Part shown: positions 8,901-14,757 of the stretch, piece after piece
How the letters are laid out: each line of letters begins with the position of its first letter
Numbering within the stretch: the stretch's first letter is position 1
Source of the DNA: Gemmatimonadota bacterium
GTDB lineage: Bacteria > Gemmatimonadota > Gemmatimonadetes > Gemmatimonadales > Gemmatimonadaceae
NCBI GenBank assembly: GCA_003131365.1
Contig: PKVB01000031.1
Span: 5,836 to 21,767 of the forward strand
Direction: 5' to 3'
DNA: 15,932 nucleotides
The notes under the pieces: model-generated
Told to the model about the DNA's origin: nothing
Seen by the model: only the letters and a program-made list of their open reading frames with translations
Database searches by the model: none
Made by a program: the position numbers and the translations under genes

Positions 8901-9389
8901 CGTGCACACGAGTTGTTGGACTTCTTTTTCACCGGTCAACGACCCGCGGCGTGGCATCAGTGGGCGGAAGTCGTTTATCGCGATCCCAAGACTCCCAAGT
9001 TCATCGGCGACATGCCCCACACGTGGGTGGGCAGCGACTATATCAGGAGCTTCCTCGACATGCTCGCTTACGAGCGTGAGAGCGACAGTTCCCTTGTAAT
9101 CGGCGCGGGTGTTCGCGACGAGTGGGTCAATGAGGCGCCAGGGATCAAAGTGTCCAACCTCAGCACCGAGTATGGCCCGCTGAACTACGACATGAGCGGC
9201 GTCGGCAAAGTCGTGACGATCAATTTGCGGTCCGGCATTAGGATGCCGCCGGGTGGCATCGTGGTCTACAGTCCGCTCGATCAGCCGATTCTGTCTGCGG
9301 CGGTCGACGGGGTTCCAACCGCGGTTCGGGGGGCGGAGGTTAGAGTCCGCAAGCTCCCGTCAATCGTCACGATCCGCTACGCCAAATGA
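5907..9389 (+). CDS. Large secreted multidomain glycosidase-like protein (CBM-like, discoidin, six-hairpin fold)
   Basis: The product has 1160 residues, with a signal peptide at 1-20 (RAQA|Q) and a Thr/Pro-rich linker to about 52. Residues about 55-210 look like a carbohydrate-binding jelly roll (opening VLDSFDSVSQW, closing SIWLDDLVVTPIEP). Residues about 215-380 look like an F5/8 type C (discoidin) domain: ATDADLTTAWRS, then a YELQGSADKQSWRTLYT strand pair and ARYLRIVL. Residues about 385-650 form a beta-sandwich of the kind that precedes (alpha/alpha)6 glycosidases. The helical region at about 690-1070 has SRSWIRDGS (Asp742), a vicinal Cys pair (778-779), ENDSHGEFIY (Glu796) and a final beta domain. 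Asp742 and Glu796 are my candidates for catalytic acids, by analogy with GH15/GH63-type barrels; this is inference. I cannot assign a CAZy family. The ATGA overlap with the permease gene makes it the last gene of the operon. Confidence 0.85.
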   Translation: MIRGSTLILIAGIFALRAQAQTPTTTSPPSNPPTPTPIPAVVAPAPAAQTSVPTIVLDSFDSVSQWTATPADGVEISVHSEANGAHGKAMRVDFDFHGHGGYGVVHRAFNLALPPNYEFSFAIKGDAPTNTLEFKLIDSTGNNVWWSNNPNFVFPKDWTTITRKRRQISFAWGPTNDKDLKLFAAIELAITAGSGGKGSIWLDDLVVTPIEPDTRFYPAPSMSASSQAEGYGVYRATDADLTTAWRSAPLRVGPTPASATATVPGSVPAGAETIDIDFQRRREFGGLVIGWEPGRRANSYELQGSADKQSWRTLYTVNRGSAAPLGQSATSAKTAIAQPQLFRDYLYLPESDARYLRIVLVSPENKAGYGIRDISVKPIDWAPTENDFFFALAKDAPRGSYPRYLSSEQSYWTVIGVDRDSAEALINEEGMIEVGRGQFSIEPFLYIDGKLVTWNDVNTAVVANPESLPLPQVVWSTKDLDLTISAFAAGPVDSSVLYARYRITNNSRTYKKLTLFVALRPLQVNPPWQFLNLPGGVARVDSISLQGSSVHVTGNKFVRSLASFSGFGAVAFDDGNIVDWLRTGKVPTSISVTDRTGHASAAFAYQLELGPHATSSPIDLAVPLHGGDLNLAQLLSAARSGYVAAPTQVVAAQPGATPEPSVASAPGITLLPGQGERAVSSQLEKTAGEWREKMGPVSITLPPSAARYTQTMRAQLADILINRDGAAIQPGSRSYSRSWIRDGSLTSTALLRLGHDKDVKDFIDWYAPYQYDNGKIPCCVDEHGATPVPENDSHGEFIYLVAEYYRHTGDKAELEAMWPHVVKAVAYMDSLRHERMTSKYTVGANKPFYGLLPESISHEGYSAQPVHSYWDDFFALRGFKDAAFIAKELDKPEAAKFAEFRSSFRSNLFESIRQVVILRKIDYIPGSVELADFDATSTTIAVSPGGEAGRLPGPLLARTFDKYFQEARLRRLGIKPWDAYTPYELRTVGTHIQLGQRARAHELLDFFFTGQRPAAWHQWAEVVYRDPKTPKFIGDMPHTWVGSDYIRSFLDMLAYERESDSSLVIGAGVRDEWVNEAPGIKVSNLSTEYGPLNYDMSGVGKVVTINLRSGIRMPPGGIVVYSPLDQPILSAAVDGVPTAVRGAEVRVRKLPSIVTIRYAK

Positions 9390-9456
9390 TGCCTTCGCAG
9401 GTTCGAGAACTCGGCGAAGTGGGCGTTTCCTCTGCATCTCTGTATGCGGTCGGTGA

Positions 9457-9561
9457 GGGTGTCCTCTGCGGGAACTCTCGCCTGCCGCTTCGCCTTGCGG
9501 CTCGCGTCATCGCGCCGCCTTGCAGCGGCGCTGGCTCCGGCCGCTCCCTCCGAGGACACCC
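9457..9561. repeat. 105-bp imperfect inverted-repeat element between convergent genes
   Basis: GGGTGTCCTCTGCGGGA (9457-9473) and TCCCTCCGAGGACACCC (9545-9561) are inverted copies matching at 15 of 17 positions. Inside are two hairpins: GCCGC/GCGGC (9484-9501) and GCGCCGC/GCGGCGC (9512-9531, 6-nt loop). Neither side has a T tract, so it is not a classic intrinsic terminator. It could be a REP- or MITE-like element, or a structured 3' end shared by the convergent transcripts. The rest of the 203-bp gap (9390-9592) shows nothing else. Confidence 0.6.
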
Positions 9562-9592
9562 CCACCTCCCTACTCAGATCTTTCGGGGCGCA

Positions 9593-10954
9593 TCATTTCG
9601 CCAGGGACGCGCCCTTGGTGCGAATTACCTCGGCGTAGTAGCGGCCGGACGATTTTATTGTGCGCTGCTGGGTCGAGTAGTCTACGTGCACGATGCCGAA
9701 GCGTTTGGAGTAGCCGTGCGCCCATTCGTAGTTGTCGAGGAGCGACCACGCGTAGTAGCCGCGGAGGTTCGCGCCCTTTTTCATCGCCTCATGCGCGGCG
9801 CGCAGGTGCTGGCGGAAATATTCAACGCGCAACGGATCCTCGACCTTTCCGTCGATCGTGTGCGGCGGATCGTAGAAGGCGGCGCCGTTCTCCGTAATGT
9901 AGATGGCGGTCTTGCCGTATCGCTCGGTCACCCAGAGCAAAACTTTCGTCAGCGCCTCGGGAAAAACTTCCCACTTGGTGTCTGTCTCGATGTGCTGGGG
10001 TTGCGGCACGTGCTTGGTGCGGACCGGAAGATTCTCCGGATAGTCGCGCTCGACTCGGCGCGTGTAGTAGTTCACTCCCAGAAAGTCGATCGGCTGCTTG
10101 ATCAACCGCATGTCCTCGTCCGACCACTCGGGCCATGCCTCGCCGAAGATCTCGCGCATCTCGTCCGGGTAGCGGCCGAGGAATACCGGGTCCAGGTACT
10201 GCCGGTTCATGTAGGCGTCGGCGCGGCGCACGGCCGCGAGATCCTCCGGAGAATCCGACGCCGGGTACTTGGGCTCCAGGTTCACCGTGATGCCGATCTT
10301 GCCCCTCTTCGCGGCCTTGCTGAAGCGGAATCGCTCTATCGCCAGGCCATGCGAACGAAGAAGATTGTGCGCGGCGATCGGGGCCTCGAACAGATTCGAG
10401 TGTCCGGGCGCCAGCACGCCCGACAAATATCCGCCGTCGGTCACAACCCATGGCTCGTTGAGCGTCGACCACACTTCTACACGGTCGCCCAGCGCATCGA
10501 ACATCGTCGTCGCATAGTCGCTGAACCAGCCGGCGATGTCGCGGTTGAGCCAGCCGCCACGGTCATCGAGTGCCTCCGGGAGATCCCAGTGATAGAGCGT
10601 GGCGTTCGGCTTGATGCCGCGCTCGAGAAGCGCATCGACCAGCCGCGAATAGAAGTCGATTCCCTTTTTGTTGACGGCGCCGGTGCCCGCGGGAAAGATG
10701 CGCGCCCACGCGATGCTGAACCGATAGGCGTTCGCGCCAAGCTCGGCCATGATCGCGACGTCGTCCTTGTAGCGCCGGTAGTGGTCGCAAGCGACGTCGC
10801 CCGTCTCGTCGAGCCAGGTGTTGCCCGGAGTGTGAGAGAAGCGGTGCCAGATGCTCAGTCCGGCGCCGTCGGCGGTGGGAGATCCTTCGATCTGGTAGGC
10901 GGACGTTGCTGTTCCCCACACGAAATCATCGGGGAACCGGTAGGCGCTATTCAT
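9593..10954 (-). CDS. GH1 family beta-glucosidase/beta-glycosidase, cytoplasmic
   Basis: The product has 453 residues, a normal GH1 length. It begins RFPDDFVWGTATSAYQIEG, the family's N-terminal signature, with no signal peptide, so it acts in the cytoplasm. The acid/base is Glu167 in STLNEPW and the nucleophile is Glu355 in YITENGAAF. YHWDLPEAL, NYYTRR and the sugar-contact WSLLDNYEWAHGYSKRFG are all intact, so it should be an active retaining beta-glycosidase. The likely job is to release glucose (or a related sugar) from beta-linked oligosaccharides brought in by the ABC transporter next to it. The gene is convergent with the 1160-residue gene and divergent from the ATPase gene, with 35 bp between starts and no clear Shine-Dalgarno. 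Linkage specificity (beta-1,2, 1,3 or 1,4) cannot be told from sequence by eye. Confidence 0.95.
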   Translation of the reverse strand: MNSAYRFPDDFVWGTATSAYQIEGSPTADGAGLSIWHRFSHTPGNTWLDETGDVACDHYRRYKDDVAIMAELGANAYRFSIAWARIFPAGTGAVNKKGIDFYSRLVDALLERGIKPNATLYHWDLPEALDDRGGWLNRDIAGWFSDYATTMFDALGDRVEVWSTLNEPWVVTDGGYLSGVLAPGHSNLFEAPIAAHNLLRSHGLAIERFRFSKAAKRGKIGITVNLEPKYPASDSPEDLAAVRRADAYMNRQYLDPVFLGRYPDEMREIFGEAWPEWSDEDMRLIKQPIDFLGVNYYTRRVERDYPENLPVRTKHVPQPQHIETDTKWEVFPEALTKVLLWVTERYGKTAIYITENGAAFYDPPHTIDGKVEDPLRVEYFRQHLRAAHEAMKKGANLRGYYAWSLLDNYEWAHGYSKRFGIVHVDYSTQQRTIKSSGRYYAEVIRTKGASLAK

Positions 10955-10989
10955 TCAAATGGTCGATTTACGATTGCGAGGGCGAAAGC

Positions 10990-12096
10990 ATGGCGCGTGT
11001 AACGCTCAATGGCATCCGTAAAATTTACAGTGACGGCGCCCAGCAGGTAGCGGTCGACCGCGTCGATCTTGATGTGAAGGACGGCGAGTTCGTCGTTCTT
11101 GTGGGGCCATCGGGATGCGGCAAGAGCACTACCCTTCGCATGATTGCCGGCCTCGAGTCGATCAGCGCCGGCACCGTCAAGATCGGCGATCGCGTCGTCA
11201 ACGACGTGCCTCCCAAGGCGCGCGACATCGCGATGGTGTTTCAGAACTACGCCCTGTATCCGCACATGTCGGTGCGAGAGAACCTGGGATTCGCGCTAAA
11301 GCTCAGGAACATGTCGGCGGAGGATATCGACAAGCGCGTAAAGATTGCCGCCACGACACTGGGCCTGGACGAGTACCTCGACCGCAGGCCTCGCCAGCTC
11401 TCTGGCGGCCAGCGACAGCGTGTCGCGCTCGGCCGCGCGATCGTCAGGCAGCCGCAGGTTTTCCTGTTCGACGAGCCGCTCTCGAATCTCGACGCGCAGA
11501 TGCGCGTCTCGATGCGCCGCGAGATCGCCCGTCTGCACCAGGAGCTGAAGGTGACGATGATCTACGTCACCCACGATCAGGTCGAGGCGATGACCCTGGG
11601 CGACAGAATCGTCGTGATGAACAGGGGGCACGTGATGCAGATCGATACGCCGATCAACCTGTACGAGAAGCCGAAGAACAAATTCGTGGCGGGATTCATC
11701 GGCAATCCCGCAATGAACTTTGCCAACGGCGCAATCGAAGGAGGGGGTCCATCGCGCTTCGTGGCGGAGGGCGGGGAGTGGGAGATCAATCTCCCGTCGC
11801 GCGTGTCTGCTCCCCTCGGCTCCGCGCGTGGGCGCGCGATCACAATGGGAATTCGCCCGGAAGACGTGTCAGTAGTAGCTGGCATCCGCGCCGCTCCCGC
11901 TACCGCGACGGCGCGACTCGATCTGGTGGAGTCGCTGGGAAACGAGACGTTCATCTACGCGCGGGCAGGGCGGCACGACATCACCGCCCGCGTCTCTCCG
12001 CAGAATCTGCCCCCGCTCGGCTCCAAGATCGTCCTCGCATTCAATCTCGAAAAGGCGCACTTCTTCGACGCAGTTTCTGGGGAGAGGATCGGCTAG
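10990..12096 (+). CDS. Sugar ABC transporter ATP-binding protein, MalK/MsmX/UgpC type
   Basis: The product has 368 residues from ATG 10990 (MARVTLNGIRKIYSDG), with GAGGGCG just upstream. An in-frame start at 10906 would lie inside the divergent GH1 gene and add a non-homologous leader. All nucleotide-binding motifs are intact: Walker A GPSGCGKST (39-47), Q-loop Gln85, signature LSGGQRQR (137-144), Walker B VFLFDE with Glu162, D-loop SNLD, and H-loop His195 in YVTHDQVEAM. After residue 235 come the TOBE-type regulatory domain segments typical of MalK (GNPAMNFANG, MGIRPEDV, LVESLGNETFIY). It most likely powers the permease pair at 4116-5910, although it is 5 kb away and on a separate transcript. 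ATPases of this class can serve several CUT1 systems, so it may be shared. Confidence 0.93.
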   Translation: MARVTLNGIRKIYSDGAQQVAVDRVDLDVKDGEFVVLVGPSGCGKSTTLRMIAGLESISAGTVKIGDRVVNDVPPKARDIAMVFQNYALYPHMSVRENLGFALKLRNMSAEDIDKRVKIAATTLGLDEYLDRRPRQLSGGQRQRVALGRAIVRQPQVFLFDEPLSNLDAQMRVSMRREIARLHQELKVTMIYVTHDQVEAMTLGDRIVVMNRGHVMQIDTPINLYEKPKNKFVAGFIGNPAMNFANGAIEGGGPSRFVAEGGEWEINLPSRVSAPLGSARGRAITMGIRPEDVSVVAGIRAAPATATARLDLVESLGNETFIYARAGRHDITARVSPQNLPPLGSKIVLAFNLEKAHFFDAVSGERIG

Positions 12097-12204
12097 GATC
12101 GGCTGCACGGCTGGCCGTTTACGTAAGGCTGCGTATGCTCACCGAGAGTGGACGCATCACAAAACCGAAGCAAGGGACTGACCCACTTAGTTGAGCAGAG
12201 GCCA

Positions 12205-12235
12205 CGGGATGGGACATGATTGCCGTCCCATCCCG
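12205..12235. terminator. Hairpin between the ATPase and pilin genes
   Basis: CGGGATGGGAC (12205-12215) pairs perfectly with GTCCCATCCCG (12225-12235) across a 9-nt loop. It lies 7 bp past the pilin stop (reverse) and 109 bp past the ATPase stop (forward). Neither side has a T tract, so termination is probable only from position and stem strength. Confidence 0.5.
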
Positions 12236-12241
12236 CAGACT

Positions 12242-12619
12242 TTAGGTGCAGGTGATGACGCCCTGCGCGGTGACGCCGTTGTCACACAGCTTGGCCGACT
12301 GCGAGTGCGTTGCGGTCGCGGTCCATGAAGACGGCGGTCCGGCGACATTGGTGACATTGATCGTCACGTTCTGCGAAGGTGAGAAACCCTGTAGCGGAGT
12401 TGCCATCGTCGCGGAGCCACCGAAGTACGCACCGTCGTTGTCGGCGGCGTACTGCTCTTCGTAGGTCGCGAGATTGCGGAGGTCGGACTTCATCGCCGCA
12501 ACGTAGGCTTTGTCCTTGGTGCTTGCAAACTTCGGAATCGCGATCGCGGCGAGAATGCCGATGATCACGACGACTATCAAAAGCTCGATGAGCGTAAAGC
12601 CCTTTTTGTTGCTGTTCAT
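12242..12619 (-). CDS. Type IV pilin-like protein (prepilin with N-terminal methylation motif)
   Basis: The product has 125 residues, starting MNSNKKG. The prepilin peptidase site is NKKG|FTLIE, with Gly at -1, Phe at +1 and Glu at +5 as required. It is followed by the hydrophobic LLIVVVIIGILAAIAIPKF alpha-1 helix and an amphipathic KDKAYVAAMKSDLRNLATYEEQYAADN segment. ATG 12619 has AGGGAG 6 nt upstream; an open frame to 12751 lacks any pilin-like sequence before this point. The C-terminal half is short, with a Cys pair (AKLC near residue 113, ITC at the end) that may close a D-loop. The first 60 residues resemble major pilins of the delta-proteobacterial/Gemmatimonadota kind. No pilus assembly gene is nearby, so this is an orphan pilin locus. 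It could be a major pilin or a minor or pseudopilin. Confidence 0.9.
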   Translation of the reverse strand: MNSNKKGFTLIELLIVVVIIGILAAIAIPKFASTKDKAYVAAMKSDLRNLATYEEQYAADNDGAYFGGSATMATPLQGFSPSQNVTINVTNVAGPPSSWTATATHSQSAKLCDNGVTAQGVITCT

Positions 12620-12970
12620 GTGTGCTCCCTGGACTTCGGATTGAGTTAGTCTTTCATTCAAAAGACTCGTCCAGACAGAGAGTTGAAACGCTAAGATCCC
12701 GTTAAGACCGCAACAAAACTTGGCAGCTACAAGGGCAAAAAAGTGTAACAAATCGTTATGACAGCGTTTACCACCCGCCTGCAGCGGGTGACAGAATGAC
12801 AGATTCGCGCTCTATCACCGCTTGAGGCACGTTCCACCTGCTGAAAGGAGTCGACTACCGAAATCAACGATTCCTCGCTCCGTTTATCCGCGTCCTTGCC
12901 ATGTAGGCAGTGTGTACTCAGCTGCCGCCGTTGACCCCTTGGTTGGCGGCTAAACGATCAGGAGGAAAAA
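12620..12970. promoter_or_regulatory. 351-bp divergent intergenic region (pilin / acidic lipoprotein)
   Basis: This is relatively AT-rich non-coding DNA that must hold the pilin promoter (reverse) and the lipoprotein promoter (forward). I found no convincing sigma-54 or sigma-70 boxes. It contains two hairpins: CACCCGC/GCGGGTG (12772-12790, 5-nt loop) and GCCGCC/GGCGGC (12924-12950). The second lies just ahead of the AGGAGG ribosome-binding site at 12960-12965. Confidence 0.45.
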
Positions 12971-13759
12971 ATGGAAGCGCGTTACCTATACAATATCAGG
13001 CTTGTGGGAGTCATAGCTCTTTGCACTCTCGCGGCGTGCTCAAGCGACATAACGGGCGGCAATAGACAGCCCGTTCGGCTGTCATTCACCACCAAGGTCT
13101 CCAGTGCTCCGGCCGCCATTCGCATCTCGCCCGATCTCGTGGTCGGTGCAGCCGGCGACCTGATTCTGACAAAGGTGCAGGTCGTAATTGGGAAGGTCGA
13201 GCTCGATGAGAACGATGCGACGGATTGCGTCTCCGAGATCGAGGCGACCGGCGACGACCACGCAGAAGTCGGACAGGAATGCGAAGATGTCTCGCGCGAC
13301 CCCGTGCTGGTCGACATTCCCGTCGATGCGGCGCTTCACTCAGTAATCAATGTTCCGCTGGCGCAGGGCACCTACACGAAGCTCGAAGCCAAGCTGGAAT
13401 CGGCGCGCGACAACGCCACGGCGTTCAATGCCGCCAATCCAAACCTGGTGGGTAAGAGCGTTAGGGTGGAAGGAACGTATAAGGGCACGCCCTTCGTCTT
13501 TACGTCGGCCGTGCGCGCCGGGCTGGAGATGGAGTTCAGTCCGCCGCTCGTGATCGATGCGACCACGATGAACGCGACGGTAACTCTCGATGTCGCAAAA
13601 TGGTTCCTTGATGGCTCGGGTGCCGTGATCGATCCAAACACTGCGACGGCCGGCAGCAACGCGCTGCAGGTAATCGAAGACAACATCCGCCGCTCATTCC
13701 ACGCTTTCCAGGACAACGACGAGTCGGGCGCCGACGACCACACGGAGCACGGCGGCTGA
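12971..13759 (+). CDS. Acidic secreted lipoprotein of unknown function (DUF4382-like pattern)
   Basis: The product has 262 residues. The signal peptide runs to LAAC (Cys23), followed by SSDITGG; a strong AGGAGG (12960-12965) lies 5 nt before the ATG. The mature protein appears to be beta-rich, with segments LILTKVQVVIGKVELDEND, PVLVDIPVDAALHSVINVPLAQGTYTKLEAKLE, KSVRVEGTYKGTPFVFTSAV and NATVTLDVAKWFLDGSG. The order 'strand, VDIP/VDL, then L-x-x-G-T-Y-x-x-L' resembles DUF4382-like surface lipoproteins, but I do not claim membership. A Cys pair (about residues 82 and 101) brackets an acidic EIEATGDDHAEVG loop, and the C-terminus is DNDESGADDHTEHGG. These Asp/Glu/His clusters could bind metal, which is speculation. 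It is monocistronic, ending at a strong terminator. Confidence 0.8.
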   Translation: MEARYLYNIRLVGVIALCTLAACSSDITGGNRQPVRLSFTTKVSSAPAAIRISPDLVVGAAGDLILTKVQVVIGKVELDENDATDCVSEIEATGDDHAEVGQECEDVSRDPVLVDIPVDAALHSVINVPLAQGTYTKLEAKLESARDNATAFNAANPNLVGKSVRVEGTYKGTPFVFTSAVRAGLEMEFSPPLVIDATTMNATVTLDVAKWFLDGSGAVIDPNTATAGSNALQVIEDNIRRSFHAFQDNDESGADDHTEHGG

Positions 13760-13781
13760 TTCTCTGAATCAATCGCAAAAG

Positions 13782-13815
13782 AAAACGGGGGCATCGAACT
13801 GATGTCCCCGTTTTT
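13782..13815. terminator. Bidirectional intrinsic terminator
   Basis: AAAACGGGGGCATC (13782-13795) pairs with GATGTCCCCGTTTT (13801-13814), with one G-T wobble and a 5-nt loop. The forward side ends in TTTTT. The reverse side, read as RNA, ends in UUUUCUUUU. It therefore serves both the acidic lipoprotein gene and the convergent small-protein pair. Confidence 0.88.
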
Positions 13816-13856
13816 CATTGTGCTCGAACTTTAACCGCGAACAAGATGCAGGCCGA

Positions 13857-14156
13857 CTAGTCGTTCTGGTTGTAGAACCCCTTGCTCCACTTCATCATCT
13901 GGTTGGCGAGAGCGTCGCGCTCACCGTCAACGCTGTCACGCCCCACGGCGTCCTTCAGCACCCGCGCAATGGTCGCGCGCAGCTCGACCTCGATGTCCGG
14001 AAGCGAAGTGCCACGCTCGCGCTCGTCCTGCACGTGCTGTCGCACCGCCTTGCGGAGCACGGTGAGCGCGACAAGGGTTCGGTCGGCAGCGCCCCGAAGA
14101 GCGCGATCCAGCTCTTCAGGCAGAGGGCTGGGCGTGAGATCCTGGTGTGATGACAT
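13857..14156 (-). CDS. Small protein of unknown function, KWS-motif paralogue B
   Basis: The product has 99 residues with no signal peptide or membrane segment, highly charged and probably helical. It begins MSSHQDLTPSPLPEELDRAL and ends LANQMMKWSKGFYNQND. It aligns end to end with the upstream gene: a Ser/Thr-rich start, TPSP-[IL]-P-[DE]-E, a helical middle of similar length, and a C-terminal Q-[IM]-[IM]-KWS-x(3)-[FY]-Y core. The ATG lies 1 nt after the upstream stop codon, with no strong Shine-Dalgarno of its own, so it is translationally coupled. The two products probably act together, for example as a hetero-oligomer. I do not recognise a family or a function. Its transcript ends at the bidirectional terminator 42 bp downstream. 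Confidence 0.75.
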   Translation of the reverse strand: MSSHQDLTPSPLPEELDRALRGAADRTLVALTVLRKAVRQHVQDERERGTSLPDIEVELRATIARVLKDAVGRDSVDGERDALANQMMKWSKGFYNQND

Positions 14157-14157
14157 C

Positions 14158-14484
14158 CTACGCGTCCCTATAGTACTCGACGATCGACCACTTGATGATC
14201 TGATCCATCAGGAAATCGGCGTTGGACAATTCGTGCTCATTGAGGGCCTGTGGATAGCGCCGAGTTCCTTCCTTGGCGCAGGCCTTCATGCTGATGATCA
14301 TTTGCGCTGGTCCCACGTTCGTATCGCGCAGGGTGCCGACGCAGGCTTTCACACACTCGCGCAGCTCCGACATCGACAGGGCGCTGCTTCTGACGACGTC
14401 GTGAAGCGCGACCTGGAATAGTCGCGCGGTTTCATCCGGGATGGGAGACGGCGTTGTGGCCGCGGTCGATCGCGTTTGCGACAA
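14158..14484 (-). CDS. Small protein of unknown function, KWS-motif paralogue A (TTG start)
   Basis: The product has 108 residues if it starts at TTG 14484: (M)SQTRSTAATTPSPIPDETARLF, ending LMDQIIKWSIVEYYRDA. I chose this start because GAGG (complement of 14492-14495) lies 7 nt upstream, and because the resulting N-terminus matches that of paralogue B at its TPSP-[IL]-P-[DE]-E segment. In-frame ATGs at 14637 and 14622 would add about 50 basic, low-complexity residues that read through two hairpins. The protein has three Cys in the middle (ELRECVKACVGTL and MKACAKEG), which B lacks. It looks soluble and helical, with no known domain recognised. It is the first gene of a two-gene unit. Confidence 0.65.
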   Translation of the reverse strand: MSQTRSTAATTPSPIPDETARLFQVALHDVVRSSALSMSELRECVKACVGTLRDTNVGPAQMIISMKACAKEGTRRYPQALNEHELSNADFLMDQIIKWSIVEYYRDA

Positions 14485-14506
14485 TCTCGATCCTCGCGTC
14501 GCGCTG

Positions 14507-14551
14507 ACTGGCGTCGCCAGTAGCGCCTGTGCCTTCCGAGAGAATCGGAAG
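14507..14551. repeat. Two adjacent palindromes upstream of the small-protein pair
   Basis: ACTGGCGTCGCCAGT (14507-14521) is a perfect 7-1-7 palindrome. CTTCCGA/TCGGAAG (14533-14551, 5-nt loop) follows 11 bp later. If the TTG start at 14484 is right, both lie in the untranslated leader or promoter of the pair and could be an operator or RNA hairpins. Confidence 0.45.
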
Positions 14552-14757
14552 CGAAAGCACGGCTGGTGACTAAATCCCGTGCGGGCATATGAGCCTTTTT
14601 GAAACGTATGTCGCCCCTTCATGCAAGGCAATCCCACGGGCTCTCACGTACGATTCTGACGTTGATACTCTTTTGGGTGGTATGGTCGCCGCTCCCGCTG
14701 ACGGGTCTCTGACGGCGTAGGGGTAGTGTTTCCGGTGACTCTGCCTCCGGAGAAGAT

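Noticed and set aside
10906..10989. N-terminal extension of the ATPase to an upstream in-frame start
   Set aside because: It would overlap the GH1 start and add 28 residues that no MalK-type protein has. MARVTLNGIRKIY is the normal beginning.
9386..11002. A 538-codon open frame on the forward strand across the GH1 region
   Set aside because: It is antisense to a GH1 gene with complete catalytic motifs. Long antisense frames are expected at this GC and codon bias, and the product looks like low-complexity Arg/Val-rich translation with no family features.
12690..12735. Possible sigma-54 promoter for the pilin gene (reverse strand TGCCAAG...TTGC)
   Set aside because: The first box has GC in place of GG and the spacing is 11 instead of 10, so it does not meet the consensus.
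14485..14637. Longer N-terminus of paralogue A from ATG 14637 or 14622
   Set aside because: The extra residues are basic and low-complexity, run through two hairpins, and have no counterpart in paralogue B.
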